A stretch of 64,000 nt of DNA from Sclerodactyla briareus (Eukaryota > Echinodermata > Holothuroidea > Dendrochirotida > Sclerodactylidae): positions 62,001-126,000 of the forward strand of contig JAODTK010004442.1 of NCBI GenBank assembly GCA_026419785.1, given 5' to 3'. A program made the translations under genes and the position numbers. Under the pieces are notes generated by a model. The model was given only the letters and a program-made list of their open reading frames with translations. It ran no database searches and was not told the origin of the DNA. Every line of letters starts with the position of its first letter. Within the stretch, counting starts at the first letter, position 1. This document shows positions 23,101-36,390 of this stretch, one piece after another.

Positions 23101-24229
23101 TCTTCTCTGTTGCAGCTTCGCGACACTATAAAATTAATGAATTCATATTTTGTTCAATTGTTTCAAGCAGCAATCAAACTGAAGGGGTGCCTATGGGAGA
23201 GGGTGATGGTCTGATGGAACCTGCTACCCATAGGCCGCTATGTTAAAGGTGTCTTGAATTTTTAGTTATTACGCAATGACTATAACTTCAATGTAGATAG
23301 CGGCGTAGCAAGCCACCCGCCCTTACACCTCATGTCCCCTGCAGCGATCGGCTCAAACCACAAGTAGAACCTATACTATAAGGGAGCGCAGCGCCCCATG
23401 AGATAGCGCGCAGTGCACGAGATGTCAATTGAACAGGCCCCAAGATCGCAGGAAATGACACTTCCTGAGGATGTGTCGGATCCATTGTTACATTCGGGCT
23501 ACGAAAGTTACGTGTTCTGATGTCTCTTTGGCGCATATGGTTTGTGCCGGAGCTCCTGAACCCCATGGACCCTGAATTCTTTCTCCATGAACCACACGCG
23601 CTTGATACGGCGCCCGATTCGAGACGAGTTACTACTATACTGTTGACTCAAAGTCGGAAACTTTGCAAACACTAAATTCTTTCTACTTTCGAGTTCTCGA
23701 AACTCAAAATCGTCGACTTCTGCCAATTGTCCCTTTTCATGTTATGATCCGTTGCTATTGTGACGCATATATACTGCGTCAACAGGCGGCAGGTTTTGTA
23801 AAACAATCCTGTGTTCTCTAAAACATTCAAAACATCGCGATGATATGTCATAACTATTATGTTACCGACCCAGCTCAAATGTCACTTCATTTTATCAACA
23901 TTCACACTTCACCACCATAATCCGGTGGCTGAGTCAACTTCGCGTAAATAAGAATTAGTCCTCGCTTTTGGGATACTTGTGTGGACACTCCGAAAAAAGT
24001 GAAACTGTCGGGGTTAATGGAACGTAAACAACTTGGTAACAAGTCATATGCCTGCTATTATCAACTACCTTTTAACATTACAATGGGTATCGTGATCAGC
24101 GTCACCATTATTGCTAGTATGGTCACCATACTCTTGGTAAACGCCATCATCACCATCGCCATGACAACTATCGGCACTATCATTATCATCATAATTATCA
24201 TAGTTATCCCCGTTGAACGCCATTAGCGT
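20108..24229. other. Intergenic, nothing firm
   Basis: Apart from the multi-frame-open region at 22046-22845, only short frames and homopolymer runs are visible. A CAGGGGCGGCGCTAG word at 21648 resembles transposon ends, but no partner was found. Confidence 0.4.
22046..22845. other. Region open in several frames on both strands, unrecognised
   Basis: On the minus strand two adjacent frames are open (22046-22285 and 22450-22845), with pieces such as VVWQPQKKEVARATLKGRHD and RERLAKNAIVTEVGRRLSY. Over 22544-22795 two plus frames are open as well. A poly-G run of 14 at about 22297-22310 would disrupt any frame there. No domain is recognised. It may be an old repeat with low stop density rather than a gene. 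Confidence 0.3.
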
Positions 24230-25745
24230 CTTCATTGCTATTCTCGCCATCATCATCAACATCATCTCCATCATCGTCATCACGGTTGATCTCCATTGCT
24301 GTCGTCATTACTATTCTCGCCAACATTATCACCATCATCATCATCATCACCATCGTCATCATCGTCATCACCATCGTCATCATCGTCATCATCATCATCA
24401 TCAATCATCATCATCATCATCATCATCACCATCGTCATCATCATCACCATCGTCATCATCGTCATCATCATCATCATCATCATCACCACCATTATCATCA
24501 TCATCATCGTCATAATCGTCATCATCACCACCATCATCATCATCATCGTCATAATCGTCATCATCATCACCACCATCATCATCATCATCATAATCGTCAT
24601 CATCATAACCACCATCATCATCATCGTCATAATCGGCATCATCATCACCACCATCATCTCATCATCATCATCATCATCGTCATAATCGTCATCATCATCA
24701 CCACCATCATCATCATCGTCATAATCGTCATCATCATAACCACCATCATCATCATCATCGTCATAATCGGCATCATCATCACCACCATCACCACCATCAT
24801 CATCGTCATAATCGTCATCATCATCACCACCATCATCATCATCATCATCATCGTCATAATCGTCATCATCATCATCACCACCATCATCATCATCATCATA
24901 ATCGTCAACATCATCACCACCATCATCATCATCATCATCACCACCATCATCATCACCATCATCGTCATAATCGTCATCATCATCATCATCACCATCGTCA
25001 TCATCGTCATCATCATCATTATCGTCATCATCACCACCGTCGCCATCACCATCATCGTCATCATCATCATCACCACCATCATCATCACCATCGTCATCAT
25101 CATCATCATCGTCATAATCGTCATCATCACCACCATCATCATCATCATCATCGTCATAATCGTCATCATCATCACCACCATCATCATCATCATCATAATC
25201 GTCATCATCATAACCACCATCATCATCATCATCGTCATAATCGGCATCATCATCACCACCATCATCATCAATCATCATCATCATCGTCATAATCGTCATC
25301 ATCATCATCATCATCATCACCACCATCATCATCATCGTCATAATCGTCATCATCACCACCATCATCATCATCATCATCATCGTCATAATCGGCATCATCA
25401 TCACCACCATCACCACCATCATCATCATCGTCATAATCGTCATCATCATCACCACCATCATCATCATCATCACCATCATCGTCATAATCGTCCATCATCA
25501 TCACCACCATCAATCATCATCATCATCATCGTCATCATCATCACCACCATCATCATCAATCATCATCATCATCGTCATAATCGTCATCATCATCATCATC
25601 ATAATCGTCATCATCATCATCATCACCATCGTCATCATCGTCATCATCATCATTATCGTCATCGTCGCCATCGTCGCCATCACCATCATTCTCGTCATCG
25701 TCACTATCAGCATCATTCTGATCATCATTATCATCGTCATCACTG
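24230..25745. repeat. ATC/CAT trinucleotide array with higher-order structure, 1.5 kb
   Basis: An almost pure array of CAT triplets is interspersed with CGT, AAT and CAC triplets. The block CATCATCATCGTCATAATCG recurs more than 20 times at irregular spacing of about 40-100 bp, often followed by CATCATCATCACCACC. Frame-open readings (poly-His/Ile on one strand, poly-Asp/Met on the other) are by-products of the triplet period, not genes. The edges decay into mixed ATC/GTC triplets (24160-24320 and 25640-25800). Confidence 0.95.
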
Positions 25746-25970
25746 ATCTGCGTTATTACCATAATCACTGTCACCACTGTCGCGATCATCATTGACCTCG
25801 CCATAGGCATAAGGGAATGATCTTCTCCGATGACAAACCTAGTATCGAAACAGAGGTACAAAAGAGTTCTTCCTGTCCATATCTGCGATCTGCGTGCTCA
25901 GTTTGACTCTGATTTATGTTTGCGTTCCCAAAATATTGTGCTCACTATGAGCGTCACATACACACACAAA

Positions 25971-26275
25971 ATGAGCGCGAGTGGCCTAGCGGTTAAACCT
26001 TCGAGCCCGTAATCCAGAGGTTGAAGGTTCGGGTCCACGAAGTAGGCATACCTTTGAGTATGGTATTAATCTCAAACTGCTTCTCTCCACCTAGGTGTAT
26101 ACATGGAGACCGGCGCTGATATAGCTGCTGCCATATACTCCCGAGATTTTCCGAGTGTGTACAATGTGTTTCAATGATCTGGGCTGGGGTAATGTTTTGA
26201 AACGCCTCGCAGCAGCAGCTGCTAGCTGGATTTGTGCGCTATATAAGAACTACGGCTATTGGCATTAAAAAACAT
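25971..26275 (+). mobile_element. tRNA-derived SINE, related to the 7.3-kb copy
   Basis: An A-box-like TGGCCTAGCGG (25982-25992) and a B-box-like GGTTCGGGTCC (26026-26036) form a tRNA-like head. The body contains CTTCTCTCCACCTAGGTGTA, then a tail with GCGCTATATAAGAAC followed by an A-rich end near 26275. The tail motif GCGCTATATAAG recurs inside the (CGCC)n elements and in the inverted SINE tail at 3430. No clear target duplication was found. Confidence 0.75.
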
Positions 26276-26434
26276 GCATAAGCCAGCATGACTGCACAGA
26301 CCTTCTCATTTTGCCTTCGGCGAGGAATAAAAAATAATAGCAGCACATTGCCTTCTCTCAACTCCTGATCAGATCAGGAAAGCCACAAGCTAAAATCCGT
26401 ATAACTCCCGGATTTTGCTAATCCCATACGACCA

Positions 26435-26746
26435 CTATCGCCGGATGCCCTCCGGCGATGCTCGTATCTGATTTTCAGAGAGTTCGCCGAACAATTCCAA
26501 GTATTGTGAAGTTTCGGTACTCGGGGGAAGTTTTTGCTCGAGTAACTCCCCGCCCGCCTCCATCAGGACCCGGTAGACACCAAGCACCCAAAGGTCTTGT
26601 AGTTCGTACGACGAAAAATTATACTTAGTCGGGCTTTCATAGCCTATTTGTAAGGTTGCGTCATCCAATTGCTCTGGACGATAGTCTTTATCTGTGCTGG
26701 ATATGGTTTCTAGACAAATATTCTGGATATCGACCGGTCTTTTCAT
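26435..26746 (-). CDS. Unrecognised 103-residue open frame
   Basis: The frame is open from ATG (26746-26744) to a stop at 26435. It starts MKRPVDIQNICLETISSTDK, has a mixed acidic and hydrophobic composition typical of a globular protein, and contains no repeats. I do not recognise a family. There is no signal peptide or membrane segment. A stop is present without a splice signal, so it would be a single-exon gene or a piece of a retroposed sequence; a tRNA-SINE follows about 160 bp away. An error-free run of 312 bp would be unusual if indels are as frequent here as in the CUL2 exons. Chance remains possible. Confidence 0.3.
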   Translation of the reverse strand: MKRPVDIQNICLETISSTDKDYRPEQLDDATLQIGYESPTKYNFSSYELQDLWVLGVYRVLMEAGGELLEQKLPPSTETSQYLELFGELSENQIRASPEGIRR

Positions 26747-27559
26747 TTTGAAAGTTCAAATTTAATTCCAGTATTAATCTACATTTTGCCTTCCTCTAAG
26801 AAAGCTTGGTCTGGACAGACAACTTGTATTATACCATTGTTCCATCGAAATATCGCTGAGGTATGGAACCTTCGTTACTTTCGTTTTGTTCATTACTTCA
26901 ACTGTTCAATTGTAGCCTATTTCTTTTTATTTTGTCACTCAGGAGAATCCTACTCAGAGGTATTCGTTAAAAACAACCTAGCCTAGACGCTGGGATCTTG
27001 TTGATCGCATGAAATATGCAGGGCTATGTCGGTGGAGGGCGTCAATACAGTTGTTGAACTCCGAATCCGTTATGTATCCAAAATACGGCAAGAGTAGTAG
27101 CCCAAATTCAGAGCATTTGACTCGCTAGACATAATACTTCAGGTCTAAGACGTTGTCGTCTTTATACCCCCTCCATCATTGTGTAGTTCTCCAAACACCT
27201 GGAAGACGTACGACTTGAAGAAAAACTCATATGGATTACGGTACGTCCCTATTTTTACTCTGAGTGGTTGAGTCAGCTAGGGAGGGGGGGGGGGGGGTAA
27301 CCCCGGGTGGTGGCACTAGCAGGGAATTAATCACCATAGGTTAATATATATCTGTATACACCATGGATTTTAGAAAAATATTCCATACTAGAGGACCTCG
27401 AAGGAACAGAAAATCAGACCCATGAAGAAGTGAAAATAGTTCTTTGAAATCATTATTATTGCATTGTATGTTATCCGCCTGTTATCATCATCCTCATGTA
27501 TCTGATGTTCATTCCTGAGATGGAAAAAAAAAAAAAAAATGAAATTTACAGGAAACTAA

Positions 27560-27652
27560 TTGTATGTATGTATGTATGTATGTATGTATGTATGTATGTA
27601 TGTAGTATGTATGTATGTATGTATGTATGTATGTATGTATGTATGTATGTAC
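27560..27652. repeat. (TATG)n microsatellite
   Basis: About 22 tetranucleotide units of TATG, with one interruption (TATGTAGTATG) near 27603. It follows a poly-A run at 27523-27539. Confidence 0.95.
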
Positions 27653-27870
27653 AGAAGAGCTTGTGAGCACTGTACAGCACCTTGTAACAAAATACTCGTC
27701 TATTTGGGTGTGCAATCAAGTAAGATATATCTTTCTAGAAGTTATTAGTTTGTTCCACCTGCTGGAAAGGTGGTTGGATTCTCGGCTTGATTAAACGTAA
27801 CTTTCGTAACGTAGTTTTCTTGACAAAAATATTGCTGTCAGACTGTGTAAGCAGTTGGTAAGTCCTCACC

Positions 27871-27891
27871 TAGCCTGCTTGAAGCAGGCTA
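27871..27891. repeat. Perfect short hairpin
   Basis: TAGCCTGCTT-G-AAGCAGGCTA is an inverted repeat with a 10-bp stem and a one-base centre. No promoter or coding context was found. Confidence 0.8.
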
Positions 27892-29029
27892 CATGGGAGA
27901 GCCAATGCTAGCAATTCTCGGATACTGACATAGGCCTATATAGTCTGGAGGACTTCGCTTGACAAAAAAAATTGGGATTCATATTATTCCTCCCAGAATG
28001 CACCACGAACTTGAGGGTATATTGATTGAGTTGATTCTGGGTAACTTTTAGGGTAGAGAATACCTCTGATTTGGGTTTGAATGGTTTTCCGGAATCATCA
28101 GCCCTCTTTCCTGTTCAATTTAATACCAAAAAAGCGAAGTTATCAAGAATATGGTTCCCCCCAAAATAGAGCGAGCTCAGCCGTAGCTTCGAGCATGCGT
28201 TTTGTCTTTTGTATTGGTAACTTGTATGAATAATTAAATTCTGCCGGAGTCTATCATAACTGATATAAAGATGGAGATTTCTTCCGATTTTGACAACAGT
28301 AGGTTAAAAATAAAAACACTCGTAGGTGAGTTTAGTGAAATCAATTTATCTGATAGACGTAGGCATTCTCAAGACAATTGGGAAAGAGGAAAGATTTGAT
28401 ATCGCAGTCAGCGTTGACTGCTAGACTAACTGACTGGCTTTCATTTCATAAATTCATTTGGCTTACAATTCACCGAAATGCTCACGGAAAATAAAAGGGA
28501 TGTTGGTCCTATTAGAGGAAAAAAACATTCTGGTTCTTTTACAACTGGTAGGGTTGTACTGAGGATGAAGAGTCAAATCAGCAGCATGTGTCCTACGAAC
28601 CCATAAATCGTACTTCAAGAGGGAGGGTGAGGCTATTTATGGGGGCGCACTTTCCTTGGGTTCCGACCTCCCCCCCCCCCTCCCTCCCAAGACAAGTCTC
28701 TCGGCAGTGCAGTGTACTCATGTGACGCGAGTATACCCAGTATGCACGGTAGCCTATAGCCATTCATTTCTGTTTATTCGTCTTGTCATTGGGAACACCC
28801 GACCTTTCCCTCATGGGAGTAAACTGGTAAACCTTGCTTTCCATATTTCCTCGAACCCGAACCCTCATGCGGGGAATCCGGCGTGTGAATAGTCAAAACA
28901 GTGTGTTCAGGATTGTCACTTTCAGGTTACAATTGTCAAATAACGCAAATTAGTTCAATTAGTCCCAAATTAGTTTGATTAGTTAAATTAAGAAACACGG
29001 TATATCGAATTGGGCGGAAAATGGTAGAG

Positions 29030-29490
29030 TGGCATCAGTGACACCTACAACCAAAAGTTTGAATTCAAGTTCCAGCAGTCACCGGACGATTTCCCTGGTG
29101 GCTTACCTTCGCAGCTGCGATGGCGAGTCTTGGTCTCCACTTCATGGTTCACTGTAATGCAGTGGTTTTCTGGGGTTTGTTAGAGGATATTTGCCGTAAG
29201 TCTCGTCGGTCGGTTGCGAGCGGAGTCGCGTTTGAACTTGAACTTCCTCTCCTTCAGGTCCCCGAGAAAGTGGGTTGGTCCTGGAGTTCACTGATAGTCT
29301 TTCGGATGGACGTAAAATGGGTCCCGGGAGCAGTTGGGATTGGCTGATACACCCCCTTCCTCGTTAAAATCTGACCACTAGTCGAGAAGTGGAGGCGAGG
29401 TATCGCCGGTGCTCATCCACGATCAGCGGCCCCGTGTCCCCAGATGAACTATTGGCTTCCTGAACCCGTAGGAATCATATCAAATCGGAT
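29030..29490. repeat. Dispersed repeat, copy 2
   Basis: This is a direct copy of the repeat at 600-1030. It shares AGCAGTCACCGGACGATTTC, CTGCGATGGCGAGTCTTGG, GTTCACTGATAGTCTTTCGG and TTGGCTTCCTGAACCCGTAG, with many substitutions and small indels between. No inverted ends or tRNA-like head were seen. Confidence 0.65.
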
Positions 29491-32400
29491 TGATAGGCCT
29501 AAAAGCATTTTCAAATTTGCGGAACCATGCTTTAAATATCCATTTTCGTAATCTTGTTGCTGGGTTATGTTCGGAGAGTCCGGTGTGTAATTCCTGTGGT
29601 TACTGACAGATCCCCACTTCCGTCCACAACCCTAACTATTATTGATAAATCAATACCTCCCTCCGATTCCTTAGGCCTCCTTTTTATTCCCTGGAAAAAC
29701 CGTACTGCCCCAATCACCATCTCGCAACCTAATGCTCGTGCCCTGCCCTAAGTTGTATGTCGGGGTCGAAGAAAAAATGACTACGAGCAAAAGTTTCTCT
29801 TATTTCATCGTAACCCCGCGCTACTTTTCCCTTCACCACGGGGGGTTGCGCTCTCCACCTTGTTTTTTTTTTTCTACCGTAGTAACTTGGCTATCCCCTG
29901 CTTCGAAGACAGACAGTTATAAGGAACGGCTGTCGGGGGCACTTGTTGTCAGGAACTCTAATGGTCCTGATTGCTATGAAAATAGATTTTTTCCTTACAG
30001 GGATAAATACAAAATGATAAAGATATTAACTAAAGCCAAGTTTAGAATCAAACGCAAATACCTGAAAACGCCATAAATTTCGTGCGCCCAGAACTGATCT
30101 TTATTTATTTTCTGACGAAAATTGGACTGCCATGTGTGTGTGATAATATGTGTATTATCATGTTTTGCGTCCGTGTGTGGGTGCTCTTTTGTTGGGGGGG
30201 GCAGTGTGTGTACAATACTAGCGTACTTTGCGTGTGTGTGCATCGCGCTCGTGTGTGTGTGTGTGTTGCGTGTGTGATGTTCAGGAGGTAATGCAGGCCT
30301 ACATGATGGCTTTGTTATATGGGCACGTCTCGCCTATCTCTCGAGCACGGCCGCCGGTTTCATGAGCTTGACACAATCGTAAACAAAATGTACTCAGTGT
30401 CATCTTTATCTCGCGTCGTCAATCCTCTAAACAACTTGCTGTTACATGCATGGCTGATGACAGCTTCCGTAACAAGATAGGGTGGCGCCTACTTTCGCGA
30501 AGCCTGTGTTGACAAATCGAACACCGCGCTCAGGAACCGTTAAACACAAATATTATGCGTGCTGGAAACCGTAAGGATTAGACAAATGTTGTAATTTCCT
30601 CACCCGGCTAATAAGAGGCGACGACCTGGAGGGCATCACGACTCCTCCGGCAATCCCTCATCCGATTTCATACCATGAAAAAAACAAGTGGTTCTTGGCC
30701 AATGCAACGAACGAATTAAGCAAAGAAACGATCTGAACGAATATATAGTAATTAGTTTAGGGTGACTCGACTGTTTTGACTTGAAGATATACAAAACGTC
30801 GTCGATTTGACCGAGTTCGATTTTGGTCTGTAACTCTGTATGACCACTAGTCGAGTATCCTTTCTTGTCTAAACAAATCTTGGATCATTTGAGCGACGGA
30901 GGAATGAGGTAATTTGTCGGTCAGCTTCAGCGAGTTCAGAGAGCATATCGACCACCCCACATATTGATTGAGAAACCAGTGCTATGTTAGACCCCGTCGG
31001 GTCGGCTCACTGATTCAGATAGTTCCCCACGTATTATTAGTATTAACGATTAGCATATGGCAGCCCCTTCATGTGTTCCGAGTATGTCAAACTTGATCGC
31101 AGGACGGAATCCGACGGCTGACCCAGGACGTATTATAAAATCGCGGACGAGTGATGGGGAACTGGAGGGGGTAATGTTATGCTACGATTCGCCGGAACGC
31201 CTTTCTGCCCACGCAATGGCTGGCGTGATAGTGGTGAGGGATATGAGTAGAAGAAATAGGTTGGAATCTCGTCCAACATGTGTCGGAATGTAACGGAACG
31301 TGATGGTGCTTGTGGTTGTAATAATTAAGCAGCCACCTATATACCTACCACTATAAATGTAACGCAGTGATGTGAACTCATGGCTAGTTTGAACAAGAGG
31401 CTGTGGCATGCACTCGCGGAACTGTGGTGGTCAGGGGCGGAGTTCATCAGGAGTTAATGCAAAATTTGCGACATCACGGGGCGGGGGAACAGGATCCCCT
31501 ATATATAATACAGTTCCAACATGTAATTTTGAAAATCGTGTACCGAACTAACTATAGATGGGACCAAAATCGTTCACCGAATATTGAGAAAGAATCTTAT
31601 TAATTTCTAAATAAACACCTTTTCGTCTTTCTATTATCATGGTGCAAATAAATGCGCCAAAACGCATTACTGTGTAATATGGTCTAATAGGCGGGCCCTG
31701 TGAATCCCCCCCCCCGTGATGTCATAGATTCCCCAAATTCTCAAAATTAGATTGAAATATCTCAACAAGAATCTCCAAATTTGGTGCGTGGGTTTTGATA
31801 TGTCTTCCCCTACCAGTTTAAAGCGAATCTGTTACAATACCATCGGCCTTTGGGGTTCTTGATGTTTTCGTAAATGCTTGAAACTGGTGTGCTGGCATCG
31901 TTGAAAATAAATTAAGGAATTTGGGACATTGACATAGATCTCCAAGCATGTGACTCTAGCAACGGTCCTGGAGGGAGCACCCGACTATTACATTTGAATT
32001 CAACAAACTGGTTTTCTAGTTATTGCAGAGGTCATTCTTGTTTGTGTGCCATTTCACTACGAGCAAGTACGTCAGTCTCAACCGAGTGTGTGTTATTTAT
32101 GCCAGTATGTAGGGTTTCCGGCGATCTCTGAATTACCAAAAAACAGCTAACAAGTATTGTTTTGTGCGCTGCGTGCCAACCCATTTGTCGCTACTCTCAC
32201 GGATAGTAATCGGCGTCCCCCCCCCCCCCAAAAAAAAAAAAAAAAAAATTGTGGATAAGCCTCTTGTTGGACGGTGCCGCTCACATGGCATCACCACAAT
32301 GAATCTTCACACGGTGTATCATAACAATTTTGCATTGGCAAATTAATGGTACGATACTATCGATGTCGGACTGCAATAGGCCGAGTGCTGGCCGTGATGA

Positions 32401-35400
32401 CTCGAAACCGTCAAGATCAGTTTATCGAACATAATGTTACACGAGAAAGGGGCCATTACACCCTATGGCTATTCCAGGGCGGGGAGACAGGGGCTGCAAA
32501 GGTCCTTCCATCGGGAACGCTGACTATTGAGTACCCACTCCCCCCCCCCCTCCCCGACCGCAGTTCAGGACCACATGTATACCCGGACGTACCCCATGAA
32601 CAGAATGTAACAGGACAAAAGTCAACTCCAAACACGGACTCAAAGTAAAGAATGCATGTCATTTTTCGTCGCTTTTTGAGGGACATTGCAGCCGAGAAAC
32701 CCGATAGTCCGTCTGATTCGTTTATGGCACGTACTATTGATGGAGATATACGGTGTTGACGTTTGCATTTGCCCGACCGATGAGTTATGGTCGGATTATG
32801 CGTCGATGTTCATTCGAATATAAGACTTATAATTGGAGGACATTCCAATCGCGTCAGGTTACGACGTTGTCAATGGAAATATTCTTCTCTCGGTATGCGC
32901 GAATTGACAGATTGGTTGTCTGAATAAATTCCGTTTCAGGTGTAATCAAGGTTTTCCATCGGACGGGGTATGTATTCGTCTTTTTTAACAACTCAAAGTT
33001 AGCATGCAGAGTATCGTCTTTCAAACTTATAGGGAGATGAAAGGTCTATGTCGAAACATTATAATGCTCTAAGTGGTTTCAAACTCAATTTGTTTTTCGC
33101 GCAATTTAAGCTAATCTCAAAGTAACTTGGGGCAATAAAGAACGCTAGGAGTAATACAGAAGTTTTAAGCCTCTTTCACAGAAAATGCAAGAATATAATT
33201 ACAAAATATGAGCCTAATAATAAACATCCAGGTTATTTGATGATAGTGATATAACAATAGTGACTTTGCTGACAGTTGAAAAAGGGTAAAGGTCTTACCA
33301 AAGACAGAGGAATTTATTTATGCAGTCACGGGGGAGGGGAGCCCTCCTCTCAGACCCCGCTCTACTGAGGGGCTAAGTGAAAATGCAAAATTATTTCCCA
33401 AACAGGGTTAATGTAGGCGCGTAATATTCAGGATATTGCAACAGATAACATCAAGGAGACCCGAATTTTATCAGTCCTTGAAATAGCCTAATGTGATGAC
33501 CCTCGTCAGATTAACAGCGTTATCATCAAAGTAACAAGGTGGGTTGTTTATAGTAACCGTGGATACCCATTCAGCATCCAGGCACTGCCGGTTAGTAATT
33601 CAATTCACTCCTCGGGGGTGGGGGTTGGAATACCGTTTAACAATATTTCATAATTAAGGGACTTTGAGCCGCGGTTCCAGCAGGAGCAATGCGGTATATA
33701 ATAGACTGGGCGGACTTCGCACAAATCATAGTTGAAATTCTTGATTTTAATGTCCACGAGAAGTCGTAAAATCGAACGTCCAGTGGGTTTTGATATCGTG
33801 TACCACTTGCTTAAAGACAGAACTCTGCTACCTCTACAGTCTGTAGGACCTGTTTAAACAAACGTTTGACTTTGCTCGTTTCGAAAACCGTCAACAACGC
33901 TTCACCGTGCCAGCTAGAATAGGATCAAAAGCTCAAGAGAAGATGTTATACCTCGGGGATGGTTGTACATAAGGATTACCCTCGGCATCCTTATTCATCG
34001 TACGTCCTGCTGCAATGTCGATGACATAATAATGAATAATAATTATTCCATAGATATGTGCGACGACATCGGACAAACGCTAAAATGCCGCTTAATAATA
34101 ACACGCGGTGTGAAGACATTCGTAACTACAGGTGAATGGTAAACTAATTGTGTATTTCTACATATGAGCAGTGTATCACTGTATTGCTTAATGGAGGCCC
34201 GTCGGACGCTGAATGAGAGTACTCCCTTCGCGTAATTGTCTTAAGAACTCGTAAATTGAAAGCCGGTATATACATCTGCTGCGACCACAGGGTAAGAGGC
34301 CAATGCATACCATTGCGCATAAACAGTGCTTTCATAGTGTTCCCTAGTAATATGGAAACGAAACTATAAAGCAAGAGACGCTCTCGCTCCTGAGAATAAC
34401 GAATGAGACACGTGGCAGAGGTGTGCATACTCGCAGCGGCGACGAGTCGATGTCGTCAAGGTCTCGCTCCATCGAACATCACTTGACGATGGCGGCGTTC
34501 CAAGTAAGGCTATAGAATCACAATCAAAGTCACGATGAAATGTTCCCAAATGCACCTCAGATTGCACTAGAAGGCATCTATAATACGACAGCTTCCAGGG
34601 CCATAAGGCGGGTCCTGGACTCCGAAGGGACGTGATGTGCGCTGCGCGCACATAGGGAATGGTCTTCACTAGAATCACAGCACGGATGCCATCCTCCCCC
34701 CCTTTGGAAAACCTGTATCCGTCCCTGTAAAAATAAGACATTGTAACAGCTTTTTTTTGAACTGACACAGATTAAGTGAGATTGACATAACGAAATTACC
34801 CTAGACCCCAACCCCAACTTCGGCGGTTCTAGCTAATGTTTCGTTGATGTATTCCTCCTTTGGACGAATGCCAATTTCCCGCCCATTGACCTACAATTGT
34901 AAATGTTGCAATTTGCCGCCTCAATAACAGAAAAACGACGTGAAGACATATAGGTGTACGCCTATATCATTATTGATATAAATCTTTGATATGGAACAAG
35001 TTTTGTAAGTTTTCAAATTGTACTCATTTTTACATTCACCTCGTATTGATTTCACTTGCTGCCCCTTCCATAGCGTTACATTTACAACAGTACAAGGATC
35101 TACCAATAGGCTTTGTATTGAGGAATCTCCGGGTCTATCGAAGTCTTCTTTACTTGCTCACTGCGATTTAACTATACGAGTCGCGCGTGAACTAGGGAGT
35201 ACGGTGTCCCGTCTGAGGACTGTTCTCTGAAGACATTATGGCAGTTGTGTGCATTGATTACCCCCTCATATTGGTCGGGAAAGCGCTTCAAGCAAAATGT
35301 ATTACTCTATACTTTCTCTCGGAAATACCAGTGACTGAACGGGAATTAACTCTGTTTCGTTGGCTTGTCACGTAGAGTTTCTCAACCGCGGCCCATAACA

Positions 35401-35764
35401 GGGGCATACTACGGCTGGAGTAGCCATACGGTATTTTTTTCCCCGTGAAAACAGGTCTGCTCTTATAGACCGTACGAACACTTACAATTAGGGGAGTCAG
35501 GGAGGAAAACTCTTCCGGATCTCACAAAGTTGCTAGAATTTCGTAGTATAGGAAAGTGATATCGTATTTTGGTAGATTTACCCGGGTTCTCGATGAAAAA
35601 AAAGAGAAAGAAACAAAGTTGAAGCAACGCTATACCTATGTCGAAATCCCACTGGGTTGAACTGCTAAAAGTTGGGTCGTTTCCTGCCTGGATTTTCACC
35701 TATACGTTATTAGGGAGACTGTTCGTGAACCTTGGCCCCCGCATTGTAATGCCTAATACATGTC
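29491..35764. other. Intergenic, no gene recognised
   Basis: The stretch contains short frames on both strands (the longest at 34364-34768, minus, 134 residues, without recognisable features), several poly-C/poly-A runs (32217-32250) and GT-rich low complexity at 30228-30275. No inverted-repeat element was delimited. Confidence 0.4.
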
Positions 35765-36390
35765 ATTATTCCCGGGCGACCCTGAAGTGTCGCGGGATAT
35801 TATTGTTTTGGTGTGTAGCCGCCGCGCCACAGCACCGCCGCCGCCCTCCCAGCCCCGCTGCCGGACACTTCAGGCGTTAGCACAAAACTCTCTAACACTT
35901 GATCGATTGATCTGAAACTTGGTAAAGGACCGCCCTAGTGAAAATCTCGGATTAGTTCGGAAAGTGGGCATCACTGGCAATTACGGGGGGCCCTAATTTG
36001 CATAATTTATGACGAAATTTCCACAGTTAGTCGGATTTGAACGAAACTGGTGGGTAGGGGACTATAGTTGATCCCGAAAAATGTGGAGGTTCAATTCAAG
36101 GTCACGGAAGGGCAAAATTTGCGGAATTTATGAGATTTTTCCAAATGGTAGATTTGAACGAAAACTTGGTGGATGTGAGGGACTTAGAGTTGATCCCGAA
36201 AAAAATTGGAGGTCATTCAAGGTCATCGGAGGCAATTGTGCGAAATTATGCGATTTCTAACCTTGTCAGATTTGAACGAAACTGGTGGATGAGAGCTACA
36301 GTTATCCTAACAAAGGTAGAAGTCATTCCAAAGCCATCGTGCGTCAACTGTGCATAATTCATGTGCCTAGTTACTTCATGGATTACATAA
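35765..36390 (-). repeat. Hairpin-ended repeat with about 120-bp units (inverted copy)
   Basis: The hairpin ATTATTCCCGGGCGAC/GTCGCGGGATATTAT (35765-35803) starts the element. A GC-rich CCGCCGCC block and CAGGCGTTAGCAC come next. About four degenerate units follow, with ATTTGCATAATTTATG, CAGATTTGAACGAAACTTGG, GTTGATCCCGAAAAA and GGAGGTCATTCAAGGTCA. The orientation is opposite to the copies ending at 11968 and 40294. Confidence 0.65.

Noticed and set aside
24235-25746. A 503-residue open frame of His, Ile, Arg and Asn, with long poly-Asp/Met frames on the other strand
   Set aside because: These come from the CAT triplet array, where every frame lacks stops. There is no unique sequence, no start context and no domain.
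27509-27748. Tyr/His- or Met/Tyr/Val-rich frames on both strands
   Set aside because: Produced by the TATG microsatellite.
34364-34768. 134-residue minus-strand frame
   Set aside because: Composition is near random, nothing is recognised, and it is overlapped by a shifted frame at 34578-34817.
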